This document shows positions 24,117 through 32,658 of a stretch of DNA of 37,401 nucleotides, in pieces (positions within the stretch are counted from its first letter, which is position 1; each line of letters opens with the position of its first letter). The notes beneath the pieces were generated by a model. The model saw nothing but the letters and a program-made list of their open reading frames with translations. It ran no database searches and was not told the origin of the DNA. The stretch spans positions 1 to 37,401 of the forward strand of contig JANTGM010000055.1 of the NCBI GenBank assembly GCA_024762925.1, given 5' to 3'. The DNA is from Kofleriaceae bacterium. GTDB lineage: Bacteria > Myxococcota_A > Polyangia > Haliangiales > Haliangiaceae. The position numbers were made by a program, and so were the translations under genes.

Positions 24117-26657
24117 ATGGCAAACCGCTCCGCCTTTCCCGCATTCCTCCTCGCCGCCCTCGTAAGTCTTGGGCTCGCCGCCTGTGATCCACAAGCCTCG
24201 GAGTTTGGCTCGGGAAGTGGCAAGGCTGATGATATTGGCAGTTGTGAGGAAACTGCTGAGTGCGGCACTCGCAATATCGAAGTCATTTTCACAAACCCAT
24301 TTTGCGATGAATGCACAAGCGCCGAGAAGTCTGTTCTTTTGGAGCGCTCACAAATCATCAAGCGAGTCACTCAGCTCATTGATGGGGCCCAAGCTCGCAT
24401 CGATATTGCGCAATTCACCTTTAGTCGGAAGGGCATTGAAGCCGCCTTGCTCGCAGCACACGAACGAGGCGTTCAAGTTCGCATCGCAATGGATTCTGGC
24501 CAAGACCGAGATGGCACGGTTGCCAAGCGACTGCTCGATGCTGGCGTCGATGTTCGATTTGTCCAAGGCAAGGCGGCAGGCCCTGATCGCTTTGGCTTGG
24601 TTCACACCAAGTTCATGATGGTTGATGGCCAGACGCTTCTCACAGGCAGCAACAATTGGTCCTCAACCGGTACATCGATCAACAACGAGAACACCATGAT
24701 CATCATGGGTGCGCAGGGCGATGAGCTTATCGACGGCTTCGCTTGCAACTTCAAAGCAATTTGGGACTCGAAGATCGATGAGGCGTCTGCCTGCAGTGGT
24801 GACAACGTCTTCTTTACTCCAGGAGCCGAAGCGCGAATCGCCATTCGCGATAGCATTCGGGCTGCCACCACGTCTATCGACGTACTCATGCATCACTTCA
24901 CCTTCACCGATCTCGTGAAGGAACTCGCCAAGGCGCAAGAGGCCGGAGTGGCCGTGCGGCTCATTGTGAATGAAGCCGACCGGGGCGAAGTAAGCGGCAG
25001 CAAGTTCCAGCGTCTTCTCGACGCAGGTGGGCAGATTCACTTCAAGCGAGTCAATGAAGATGCGTTTCAGTTCATGCACAACAAGCTCGCTATCATCGAC
25101 GGCAAGATGCTCATCAATGGAAGCGGAAACTGGTCCGGTTCTGCCTTCTTTAACAACTACGAAAACTTCGTACGATACTTCGAGCCCGAGGTTGTGCGCG
25201 ATTTTGAGGACATGTACGACAGGCTGTGGTCTTGGTCGGTGAGCGCCGAAGGCCTTGACGCTGGTCTCACAGGAGCAGAGCAACACGCTGCGGAGACAAG
25301 CGCCTTCTACGGAAATCTTCACGCACACTTCCACGCAATACACACGGATGCAGAAGGCGAGCACAAGCTCGATGATGGTCGTGATCACCAACTTGATGAA
25401 GCCGGTGAGCCGCTTGCAGCGGATGTTGGCGACGATGTTGGAGCAGCTGCGCTGCATGCCTACGAATATGCACAGCGCGATGGCGGCCTCGACTTTATGG
25501 CGCTCTCACCGCACGTCACAAACGACAGCCCTTCGGATGGCCCCGATATGGCCAACATGAGCCAGGAGTCGTTTGATGAAATGCGCGGCACGGCAGAACG
25601 TGTAAACGATGAGCAAGCTGGCAGTTTTGTGGCACTTGCCTCCATGGAGTGGAGCACGAACTCGAGTGGCAACCACTTGGGAATCTTTGGAACTGATGCC
25701 TTGGCAAAGGTTGAGCGCGGCAAGTTTGATGAACTCTATGATGGTTTCTTGCATGAGCGGCGCGCTTCTGGTGAGCGCCCTCTTGTCATGATGAACCACC
25801 CGCGCACCTTGCGTGAGAACGAGGAGTTTCTTACGGGCAGTTGGGATCAAGTCTTTGGTGTGAATCTGCAGGACATTCCAAACAACTCGCAGCGCAAGAA
25901 GAAGTTCAATGACTATGGCTTGGACGACTACTCGCCAATGCGCGAAGTGTTGCCATCGTGGATCGATGGAAGCGCCATGCCAGACGAAAACATTGTTGAT
26001 CAAACCCTGCAGAATCTCCGTGATGCAAGTGCTCCGTATGCACGTTTGATGGAAGTAACGTTAGGACGCGGCACAGAGTTTGGCGATGAGAGTTCGCGCA
26101 ATCCAAGCCTCACCGAGGACGAGGATGGCAACATCGTACGTCGCACCAAGGTGCACACCGACTTTGACTACTACCTTGCTCGTGGTTTCCGTATTGCGCC
26201 GGTTGCGAATCACGACAATCACTTCGCGAACTGGGGTACGGGGCACTCCAGCCGTACAGGTGTTGTGAGTGATACCCTGTCAAAGAAGAAGCTCTTGGAT
26301 GCCCTAGACCGCCGCCGCATCTTTGCCAGCGAAGACGAGAATCTCAGCCTTCACTTCTATGTCAATGACCGCATCCCGATGGGTTCTGAGACTGCAACAA
26401 CAGAGTCCTCAGTAAAACTCTCAGCACTGATTAGCGACCCCGACTACAGCGGTACATATGAAGTGCGCGTCTACCTCGGTACGACCAACGGAAAAGCGAT
26501 TGAGCAAGTGGCCACCACCGAACTCTCAGCGGACGGCTGGCTCGACATGAATCTCGATATTGCCTCGGAAAGCACGAGCGTTGTGTATCTTGAAGTCTTT
26601 GAGGTCGATGCCAATCGCATGGCATGGACGGCACCTGTCTGGATTGACGCTCTCTAA
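24117..26657 (+). CDS. Lipoprotein fusing a two-HKD phospholipase D region to a PHP-type metallohydrolase region
   Basis: 846-residue predicted lipoprotein (AALVSLGLAAC, Cys23). Residues about 55-370 form a phospholipase D-like region with both catalytic HKD motifs: His163-Thr-Lys165 with Asp170, and His321-Asn-Lys323 with Asp328. Each is followed by a GSxNWS segment. Such enzymes cleave phosphodiester bonds in lipids or nucleic acids. Residues about 396-745 look like a PHP-superfamily metallohydrolase (CehA/McbA-like): YGNLHAHFH with His402/His404, LDFMALSPH (Asp459, His466), ALASMEWS (Glu511) followed by GNHLGIFG, MMNHPR (His561) and VANHDNH. The last 100 residues are beta-rich. Both active sites appear complete. 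It stands alone, divergent from the phosphate operon. Confidence 0.85.
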   Translation: MANRSAFPAFLLAALVSLGLAACDPQASEFGSGSGKADDIGSCEETAECGTRNIEVIFTNPFCDECTSAEKSVLLERSQIIKRVTQLIDGAQARIDIAQFTFSRKGIEAALLAAHERGVQVRIAMDSGQDRDGTVAKRLLDAGVDVRFVQGKAAGPDRFGLVHTKFMMVDGQTLLTGSNNWSSTGTSINNENTMIIMGAQGDELIDGFACNFKAIWDSKIDEASACSGDNVFFTPGAEARIAIRDSIRAATTSIDVLMHHFTFTDLVKELAKAQEAGVAVRLIVNEADRGEVSGSKFQRLLDAGGQIHFKRVNEDAFQFMHNKLAIIDGKMLINGSGNWSGSAFFNNYENFVRYFEPEVVRDFEDMYDRLWSWSVSAEGLDAGLTGAEQHAAETSAFYGNLHAHFHAIHTDAEGEHKLDDGRDHQLDEAGEPLAADVGDDVGAAALHAYEYAQRDGGLDFMALSPHVTNDSPSDGPDMANMSQESFDEMRGTAERVNDEQAGSFVALASMEWSTNSSGNHLGIFGTDALAKVERGKFDELYDGFLHERRASGERPLVMMNHPRTLRENEEFLTGSWDQVFGVNLQDIPNNSQRKKKFNDYGLDDYSPMREVLPSWIDGSAMPDENIVDQTLQNLRDASAPYARLMEVTLGRGTEFGDESSRNPSLTEDEDGNIVRRTKVHTDFDYYLARGFRIAPVANHDNHFANWGTGHSSRTGVVSDTLSKKKLLDALDRRRIFASEDENLSLHFYVNDRIPMGSETATTESSVKLSALISDPDYSGTYEVRVYLGTTNGKAIEQVATTELSADGWLDMNLDIASESTSVVYLEVFEVDANRMAWTAPVWIDAL

Positions 26658-26708
26658 GTGGGCAAGGAAGAACCGGCAACTTCAGATGCGCGCCGCGCCA
26701 TCTTCTAT

Positions 26709-26915
26709 CTAGCTGGTTGCGAAGATTGCCAACTGACTTCCGCCCTCGCCGAGGTCGAGAAGTAGGATTGCTGGCCCCCACTTTGCCTCCAGAAATCCAT
26801 CAGCGTGCTTAACAAAGCGCGCGCACTCACCGAAGCTTGAGAGCGGTGCTTCCAGCAGGTCCTCCAGGCACTTGGCTAGCCAAGGTTGCTTGGCTAGCCG
26901 TGACTTGAACCCCAT
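26709..26915 (-). CDS. Possible small gene at the end of the opp operon (68 aa)
   Basis: Open frame of 68 codons beginning two bases after the oppF stop, with purine-rich sequence (GAGCAGGCTGAGTAGG) before its ATG. Start and spacing suit a coupled gene. The product (starting MGFKSRLAKQPWLAKCLEDLL, ending LLLDLGEGGSQLAIFATS) matches nothing I recognise. The DNA contains the palindrome CTTGGCTAGCCAAG (26871-26884) and a second CTTGGCTAGCC (26889-26899), so the N-terminal LAK repeats may simply reflect a DNA repeat, and the stretch could instead be 3' untranslated sequence. Confidence 0.33.
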   Translation of the reverse strand: MGFKSRLAKQPWLAKCLEDLLEAPLSSFGECARFVKHADGFLEAKWGPAILLLDLGEGGSQLAIFATS

Positions 26916-26917
26916 AC

Positions 26918-27928
26918 CTACTCAGCCTGCTCGTGATCAACGGCGTGGCAAGCGACTCGGTGACCAGACTTGCCGATGCTAATGAGCTCGGGGTTCTTGG
27001 TCTTGCACTTGTCCATCACTTGTGGGCAACGAGTGTGAAATGGGCAACCGCTTGGCAACGAGATAGGCGATGGCACGTCGCCTTCGAGAAACTCACGGTC
27101 ACTGCGGTCTCGAGGATCATCAACAGGAATTGCGCCTAGCAGTGCCTTTGAGTATGGATGTTTGACATCGGCCTCAAGGTCATCGCATGGCAATTCCTCA
27201 ACGATGTACCCAAGGTACATGATGAGTACGCGCTCGCAGAAGTGTTGTACGACCTTTAGATCGTGGGAGACGAAGAGATAGGAGAGAGCAAGTTCGGCTC
27301 GCAGAGCGTTGAGCAGGTTGAGGATTTGAGCCTGGACCGATACATCCAATGCAGATACGGGCTCGTCGGCGAGGATGAACTCGGGGTTTACGGTTAGTGC
27401 CCTAGCAATGCCAACTCGCTGACGCTGGCCACCGGAGAATTCGTGGGGGTATTTGCGGCGAACCCCCGTGCTCAGCCCAGAGAGTTCCAGCAGCTCATCA
27501 ATGCGTCGCGAGATTTTTGCCGGCGGAACGATGCTGTGAAACCTCAGTGCTTCTGCGAGAATTGTCTCTATTGTCATTCGCGGATTGAGCGACCCGTATG
27601 GGTCTTGAAAAATCATTTGCATGCGGCGCTTGAGCGGGCGTAGCTCTCTGTAGTTGAGTCCTGCGATCTCTGTGCCGTCGAAATTGATCTTGCCCGAGGT
27701 TGGCTCAAGCAGGCGAACCAGAGTTTTTCCTAGTGTTGACTTTCCACAGCCAGATTCGCCAACCAGCCCCACGCAATCGCCTTTGTAGAGCTCGAGGTCC
27801 ACGCCGTTTACCGCATGAACGCGCGCGACCTCACGCCCCAGAACTCCACCTGTGATCGGGAAATGCTTAACCAGCTTGGTAGCCTTGATCAGTGGCTTTT
27901 TTGCTTCAGGCGAGCTCTCAATATTCAT
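26918..27928 (-). CDS. oppF: Peptide ABC transporter ATP-binding protein, OppF/DppF type
   Basis: 336-residue ATPase of an oligopeptide/dipeptide importer. Visible: Walker [10 protein letters not shown] (57-65), Q-loop [12 protein letters not shown], signature [14 protein letters not shown], Walker B with [10 protein letters not shown], and the switch His in YLFVSHDL. The C-terminal oligopeptide extension has four cysteines ([20 protein letters not shown] and VACH). In related Dpp/Opp ATPases these hold an iron-sulfur cluster. The start ATG overlaps the OppD stop as ATGA. OppD/DppD and OppF/DppF naming cannot be resolved further by sequence alone. Confidence 0.92.
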   Translation of the reverse strand: MNIESSPEAKKPLIKATKLVKHFPITGGVLGREVARVHAVNGVDLELYKGDCVGLVGESGCGKSTLGKTLVRLLEPTSGKINFDGTEIAGLNYRELRPLKRRMQMIFQDPYGSLNPRMTIETILAEALRFHSIVPPAKISRRIDELLELSGLSTGVRRKYPHEFSGGQRQRVGIARALTVNPEFILADEPVSALDVSVQAQILNLLNALRAELALSYLFVSHDLKVVQHFCERVLIMYLGYIVEELPCDDLEADVKHPYSKALLGAIPVDDPRDRSDREFLEGDVPSPISLPSGCPFHTRCPQVMDKCKTKNPELISIGKSGHRVACHAVDHEQAE

Positions 27929-28932
27929 GACTCATCCTTGCTTGATGCGATGACCTCATTGGAAAAGAAGCAGCGGGACATCTGGCGCTCCCCGACTTGC
28001 ACAAGCGGCGGCTCCTCTTGGCGACAGCGCTCTTTCTCGATGTCACAGCGGCCTTGGAAGCGACATCCTTTGGGCAGATTCTTGAGGTCGGGAACCATGC
28101 CCTCGATAGTCTCGAACTTGGCTCCAGCAACACGCTTTCCCCGTTTGGGAATGGAACGCAATAGCGCGCGTGTGTAGGGATGCGAGGGACTGTGAAAGAT
28201 GTCATCGATGCTCGCTTCTTCTACAACTTGCCCGGCATACATCACGATCACCCGATCGCAGACCTCAGCAACCACACCAAGGTCGTGGGTGATGAGAATG
28301 ACAGCAGTTCCAAGCTCGGTCTTAAGGTCGCCAATTAGGCGCAGCACCTGGGCTTGGATCGTGACGTCGAGCGCCGTGGTGGGTTCGTCAGCAATGAGAA
28401 TCTCTGGGTTGCATGCCAGTGCGATGGCGATCATGACTCGTTGACGCATGCCTCCCGACAGCTGATGGGGATACTCGCGGACCCGCTGCTCGGGTGAGGG
28501 AATCTTTACCTTGTGCAGCATCTCCAAGACGCGCTTGGCACGCTGTGCCTTGGTCAAATTCTTCTGGTGCAGACGCAGGCTCTCATCAATTTGCCAGCCG
28601 ACGGTGAACACGGGATTGAGAGCGCTCATCGGCTCTTGAAAGATCATCGCGATCTTGTTTCCCCGAATCTTTTGCATCTCTTTGTCGGTTGCCGCGGCAA
28701 GGTCCTTGCCGTGAAAGAGCACCTTGCCACCGGTGATTTTTCCCGGTGGCGAGGGGATGATGCGCATCAGAGTTTTACTGGTGACGGTCTTTCCACTTCC
28801 CGACTCACCGACGATGCCAAGGGTCTCGCCTTTCTCCAGCGAGAAACTGACCTTGTCGATGGCATGCACTACACCTTCATCGGTGAAGAAGCTCGTGCAC
28901 AGCTCTTGGACTTCTAAGATTGGCTTGCTCAT
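27925..28932 (-). CDS. oppD: Peptide ABC transporter ATP-binding protein, OppD/DppD type
   Basis: 335-residue ATPase that pairs with OppF to drive peptide import. Walker A GESGSGKTV (42-50), MIFQEPMSALNP, SGGMRQRVMIAIAL, LIADEPTTALD and LITHDLGVVAE are all intact. The C-terminal domain again carries four spaced cysteines (GCRFQGRCDIEKERCRQEEPP and SRCFF), suggesting an iron-sulfur site as known for DppD-type proteins. The ATG at 28932 is preferred: it has AGGAA six bases upstream, and the frame upstream of it runs into oppC. There are 13 bases between the oppC stop and this start. Confidence 0.92.
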   Translation of the reverse strand: MSKPILEVQELCTSFFTDEGVVHAIDKVSFSLEKGETLGIVGESGSGKTVTSKTLMRIIPSPPGKITGGKVLFHGKDLAAATDKEMQKIRGNKIAMIFQEPMSALNPVFTVGWQIDESLRLHQKNLTKAQRAKRVLEMLHKVKIPSPEQRVREYPHQLSGGMRQRVMIAIALACNPEILIADEPTTALDVTIQAQVLRLIGDLKTELGTAVILITHDLGVVAEVCDRVIVMYAGQVVEEASIDDIFHSPSHPYTRALLRSIPKRGKRVAGAKFETIEGMVPDLKNLPKGCRFQGRCDIEKERCRQEEPPLVQVGERQMSRCFFSNEVIASSKDES

Positions 28933-28945
28933 CACAGGTTCCTGC

Positions 28946-29797
28946 CTAGAGGCTCTTTGGATCGAGCGCGTCTTGCAGCGCATCGGCGAAAATGTTGAAG
29001 CTCAGGACGAGGACGAACATCGCAAAGGTTGCCGCGCCAATTTGCCAGTAGAAGCCATTGATGAGCTCTGCCTGGCTCGCCTTGATCATGATGCCCCAAC
29101 TCGGTTCACCTTGAACGCCAAGACCGAGGAAGGAAATGATGACCTCGGACTTGATGGCAGCCACAAAGAGCAGGGCGAAGTAGACCAAGACAATGTGCAT
29201 GGTATTGGGAACAACATGGCGAAAGATGATTCGCCAATCACCGTACCCCATGGCCTTCGCACTTTGGATGTACTCGGCTTCACGAAGCTTGATGACCTCA
29301 CCCCGAACCATACGACATGGCCCAACCCATGATGTAGCGATGAAGGCCACGTAGAGGCCCATGATGCCCTTGCCCGCGATGTAGGTGAGCATGATGAGCA
29401 AGAGTAGGTAGGGGATGGATTGAACGGTTGAGTAGAGCCAAACGATGAAATCGTCGACGCGCTTTCCGAAGTACCCGGCGATTGCCCCCAAGATTCCGCC
29501 CACCACTGAACCAACCACGGCGGAGACAAGACCTACCCCAATGGCGATCTTCGCGGAATACAGCATGCGTGCAAAGATGCTTCGTCCAAGCCGGTCGGTG
29601 CCAAGCCAGTGCTTCCAGCTCTCCATGCTTGGCGAGAGATGCAGCTCGCCGATGCGTTCTTCGAACGCATTGCCAATGATGCCAAACCGAACCGCAATCG
29701 CGACGAGTACGTAGCAGATGATGATGATGAGGCACGCGAGAGCCCACTTGTCGCGCCGGATTTTTCGAACCGGCCTGCTGTTCCAAAACTCGCTCAT
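28946..29797 (-). CDS. oppC: Peptide ABC transporter permease, OppC/DppC type
   Basis: 283-residue inner-membrane permease. The N-terminal cytoplasmic segment (FWNSRPVRKIRRDKWALA) and first helix are typical of the OppC/DppC subgroup. The periplasmic HWLGTDRLGRSIFARMLYSAKI is the family hallmark. The EAA-loop, which contacts the ATPases, is visible as EYIQSAKAMGYGDWRIIFRHVVPNT. Six membrane helices are expected. The start ATG overlaps the OppB stop (ATGA). Confidence 0.93.
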   Translation of the reverse strand: MSEFWNSRPVRKIRRDKWALACLIIIICYVLVAIAVRFGIIGNAFEERIGELHLSPSMESWKHWLGTDRLGRSIFARMLYSAKIAIGVGLVSAVVGSVVGGILGAIAGYFGKRVDDFIVWLYSTVQSIPYLLLLIMLTYIAGKGIMGLYVAFIATSWVGPCRMVRGEVIKLREAEYIQSAKAMGYGDWRIIFRHVVPNTMHIVLVYFALLFVAAIKSEVIISFLGLGVQGEPSWGIMIKASQAELINGFYWQIGAATFAMFVLVLSFNIFADALQDALDPKSL

Positions 29798-30729
29798 TTG
29801 AGCCTCACTCGCGGGTCAACGACTGCGTAGAGAATATCGTTGAGGATCGTGGAGACGATGAAGAGCAAGGAGATAAGCACTGAGAGCGCCTTGATGACTG
29901 GGAAGTCATCGGTGTCGAGCGCCGCAAGCAGCATGCTGCCGATGCCAGGAATGCCAAAGAATTGTTCTAAGAGCAGCGAGCCTGTCACAAGGAAGGGAAT
30001 CGAGATCATGACGCGAGTGACAATGGGAATGAGTGCGTTCTTGAGAACATGCACGAACATCACTCGTCTCTTCGAGGCGCCTTTCGCGTAGGCCGTTGTT
30101 ACATGATCTTTGCCTATTTCTTCGACGAAAACCGAACGGTAGAACCGGGTGTCATAGCCGACTCCAACGATAATCTGGATGATGATGGGCAGCATGAGGA
30201 ATTGCCATCGTTCCACTAGCCCGGGCTCATAGCCGTGGATTTGAAAAATCGGCAGTAAAAATGCGAGCAAGTACTGCAGTACAACGATGTAGACCAAGAA
30301 ACTCACACTCATGCCAAGGACGGCAATCACCATGATGGTGCGATCGGTCCCCCGGCCTCGAAAGTACGATGCGACCAGGGCAAGGCAGATTGCCAGCAGC
30401 GATGTCAGAAAGAGGGCGGGGAGGGTAAGGCTCACGGATTTGCCCGCGCCCTCGCTGATCATATCTCCAACTGGGCGACCATTCTTCCACGAGTCGCCAA
30501 AGTCAAAGGTGACCACTTCCTTTAGATAGTTGATGTACTGCTCGGGATAACTCTTGTCGAAGCCATATTTCTTGTCGAACTGATCTAGGGCTTCCTGGGT
30601 GGCCGCCTTGCCAACATAGGTTGCGCTCGGGCTCCCCTTCATGACGTGCAATCCCAGGAAGACGGCCATCGTCACACCGAGAACAATCGGGATGCCCCAG
30701 AGCAGCCTGCGAATGATGTAGGGCCACAT
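29794..30729 (-). CDS. oppB: Peptide ABC transporter permease, OppB/DppB type
   Basis: 311-residue inner-membrane permease. It begins MWPYIIRRLLWGIPIVLGVT, the usual OppB/DppB first helix. It has the periplasmic loop with KNGRPVGDMISEGAGKSVSLTL, and the EAA-loop (IGKDHVTTAYAKGASKRRVMFVHVLKNALIPIVT) that docks onto the ATPases. The ATG directly follows the TAA of the substrate-binding protein gene with no gap, implying translational coupling or reinitiation. It ends by overlapping oppC. Confidence 0.93.
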   Translation of the reverse strand: MWPYIIRRLLWGIPIVLGVTMAVFLGLHVMKGSPSATYVGKAATQEALDQFDKKYGFDKSYPEQYINYLKEVVTFDFGDSWKNGRPVGDMISEGAGKSVSLTLPALFLTSLLAICLALVASYFRGRGTDRTIMVIAVLGMSVSFLVYIVVLQYLLAFLLPIFQIHGYEPGLVERWQFLMLPIIIQIIVGVGYDTRFYRSVFVEEIGKDHVTTAYAKGASKRRVMFVHVLKNALIPIVTRVMISIPFLVTGSLLLEQFFGIPGIGSMLLAALDTDDFPVIKALSVLISLLFIVSTILNDILYAVVDPRVRLK

Positions 30730-32505
30730 TTAGTTGCTCTCCTTGATGTTCAGATACTTGCGCCACGTTTTGTGCACTTCATCGGGTAGCACGTTTTTGA
30801 GTCGTCCATGCCACAGGTAGAATCGGATTCGGGCCATGTGACCTAGCGATGGCACATCCTCTATTAGAATTTCTCTCATCTGCTGGTAGATCGCCGTACG
30901 CTCCGGTCCCGGCTGTAGGATGCTCCCACGAGCGTAGAGTTCATCATAGGCAGGGTTGGAGTAGTTGAAGTTGTTCGAACCAGGTGCTTCGTTTGGACCA
31001 TAGAAAAGCTGTAAGAAGTTTTCTGCGTCGGGATAGTCAGCTCCCCAAGCCAGGCCAAACATCTGAGCCTTTTTCTTCTTGAGCTTGTTCGACAGCTCAG
31101 AGAAACTGTTTAGGTTCACGTCTAGCTTGATCCCGATACGCTTGAGTGCTCGGGCAAAGACCTCTGCTTGCTCCGGCGAGTTGCCACCGGTGCTTGTATC
31201 GAGTTGCAACGTTGGAAGCCCCTTGCCACCCGGATACCCTGCCTTCGCCAACAGCTCCTTGGCCTTGTCCAGGTTGGGCCCGCGATAGGGGGACGTAACG
31301 CCTGCGACATACGAATCGAGCCCTGGTGGCACCGGTCCATCGTAGAGTACGCAGGTGCCGTTGTAGAAGGCACCATTGATCTCCTCGCCATCTAGTGCCA
31401 GCGATATGGCTTGACGCAAGTATTTGCTGCCAGCACCCGTCCCCACAATCGGATCCTGCATATTGAAGCCCCGATAGATAAAGTCGAGAAGTGCAAGGTT
31501 GTAGTTCTCAATGCCCTCGTCTTTGAAGCGCTGCTCCAGGGTTAGATCCGATTGCATGACGTCGTCGTGGTACTCAGCGGGCATTTGCACCATGTCCAAG
31601 TCACCAACGCGAAACTTGAGCCACATAGGCTGGTCCTGTTCATAAACTTGGTAGACGATCGCGTCCAGAAATGGCACCTTCTTGCCAGCATCTTCGAGCA
31701 AGTACTGAAACTCTGGGCTCGCCTCGCTAGGGTATCGAACGTCGCGATATGTGGGGTTCTTCGTAAGAATAACTCTGCTTCCACGCGTCCATTCCTTTAA
31801 AACGAAGGGCCCAGTTCCAATCGCTCGATTGCCGAACTCAGAGCCGTAGTATTGCGCGCACTCACGTGGCACGGCATACGCGTAGTTCATCGCGAGCACG
31901 TAGAGGATTTGTGGGAAGGGGCGCTTGAGCTTGATCTGCAGCTGGTACTTTCCTGTTGCTTGGAGCCCTTCGACATCGGCCTCCCAATCAAACGGTGCAG
32001 TGCCTCGCTCCGCCATCCGCTTCTGAAACTCATCAAGTCCAACAATCCGATCTTGAAAGATCCAGTATCCGGTAGGGTGGTTGTCATCGTCTGCGTTGCG
32101 CTTAATCGAGTACACGAAGTCTTGCGCGACGAGTTCTCGCCCCTTGCCGTTAGGAAAGCACTTGTCATCATGGAAATAGACACCCTCACGGATGTCGATT
32201 GTGTAGGTCAGTCCATCCTCAGAAATCTTCGGAAGTGACTTTGCGAGCATCGGCTCAAGCTCATAGGGGCGAACCAGATACTTGTAGTTGTAGAGTCCTT
32301 CGTAGCTTTGTGAGAGCACCTCGTTGTCGTACGAGCTTGAGGTTGCGACTGGATCTAACGTGCCAATCTTTGCGCGCACGGCTAGGTGAGCAACCTTCTT
32401 GCCTTTCTCCCAAGCCGGTGGCTTCTTGCAGCCAAAGGCCTGGACCACACCAACAAGGGCAACAATCGACAGCAGTGGGGCAATCGCGGTGGGGCGCTGG
32501 CGCAT
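30730..32505 (-). CDS. oppA: Peptide ABC transporter substrate-binding lipoprotein (OppA/DppA type)
   Basis: 591-residue extracytoplasmic solute-binding protein (SBP_bac_5 family) that captures peptides for OppBCDF. The ATG at 32505 yields a lipoprotein signal (LLSIVALVGVVQAFGC), and the in-frame upstream codons have no signal character, so they are excluded. Family features include PVATSSSYDNEVLSQSYEGL near the start, YTIDIREGVYFHDDKCFPNG, YVLAMNYAYAVPRE, NRAIGTGPFVLKEWTRGSRV and LRQAISLALDGEEINGAFYNG. It is somewhat longer than E. coli OppA (543). It is the first gene of the operon and divergent from the OPT transporter, with 153 bases between start codons that must hold both promoters. Confidence 0.93.
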   Translation of the reverse strand: MRQRPTAIAPLLSIVALVGVVQAFGCKKPPAWEKGKKVAHLAVRAKIGTLDPVATSSSYDNEVLSQSYEGLYNYKYLVRPYELEPMLAKSLPKISEDGLTYTIDIREGVYFHDDKCFPNGKGRELVAQDFVYSIKRNADDDNHPTGYWIFQDRIVGLDEFQKRMAERGTAPFDWEADVEGLQATGKYQLQIKLKRPFPQILYVLAMNYAYAVPRECAQYYGSEFGNRAIGTGPFVLKEWTRGSRVILTKNPTYRDVRYPSEASPEFQYLLEDAGKKVPFLDAIVYQVYEQDQPMWLKFRVGDLDMVQMPAEYHDDVMQSDLTLEQRFKDEGIENYNLALLDFIYRGFNMQDPIVGTGAGSKYLRQAISLALDGEEINGAFYNGTCVLYDGPVPPGLDSYVAGVTSPYRGPNLDKAKELLAKAGYPGGKGLPTLQLDTSTGGNSPEQAEVFARALKRIGIKLDVNLNSFSELSNKLKKKKAQMFGLAWGADYPDAENFLQLFYGPNEAPGSNNFNYSNPAYDELYARGSILQPGPERTAIYQQMREILIEDVPSLGHMARIRFYLWHGRLKNVLPDEVHKTWRKYLNIKESN

Positions 32506-32658
32506 TGGAACGGGTCTTAACACAGCCAAGACCTCCAGATTGCGTGGAGATCCCACATGCTGCGGCGCGTCGAGATCGTTGCATGGGAGCGTGTTGCCCT
32601 CCCGCCTTCCGATGTAGGGCCCTGTCTGATACATATCGCCGGCAGCGAAAGGAAGTGC

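Noticed and set aside
32557-32658. Upstream extension of the OPT transporter to 32557
   Set aside because: The 34 added residues have no membrane or family character, while AAGGAAG sits directly before the ATG at 32659.
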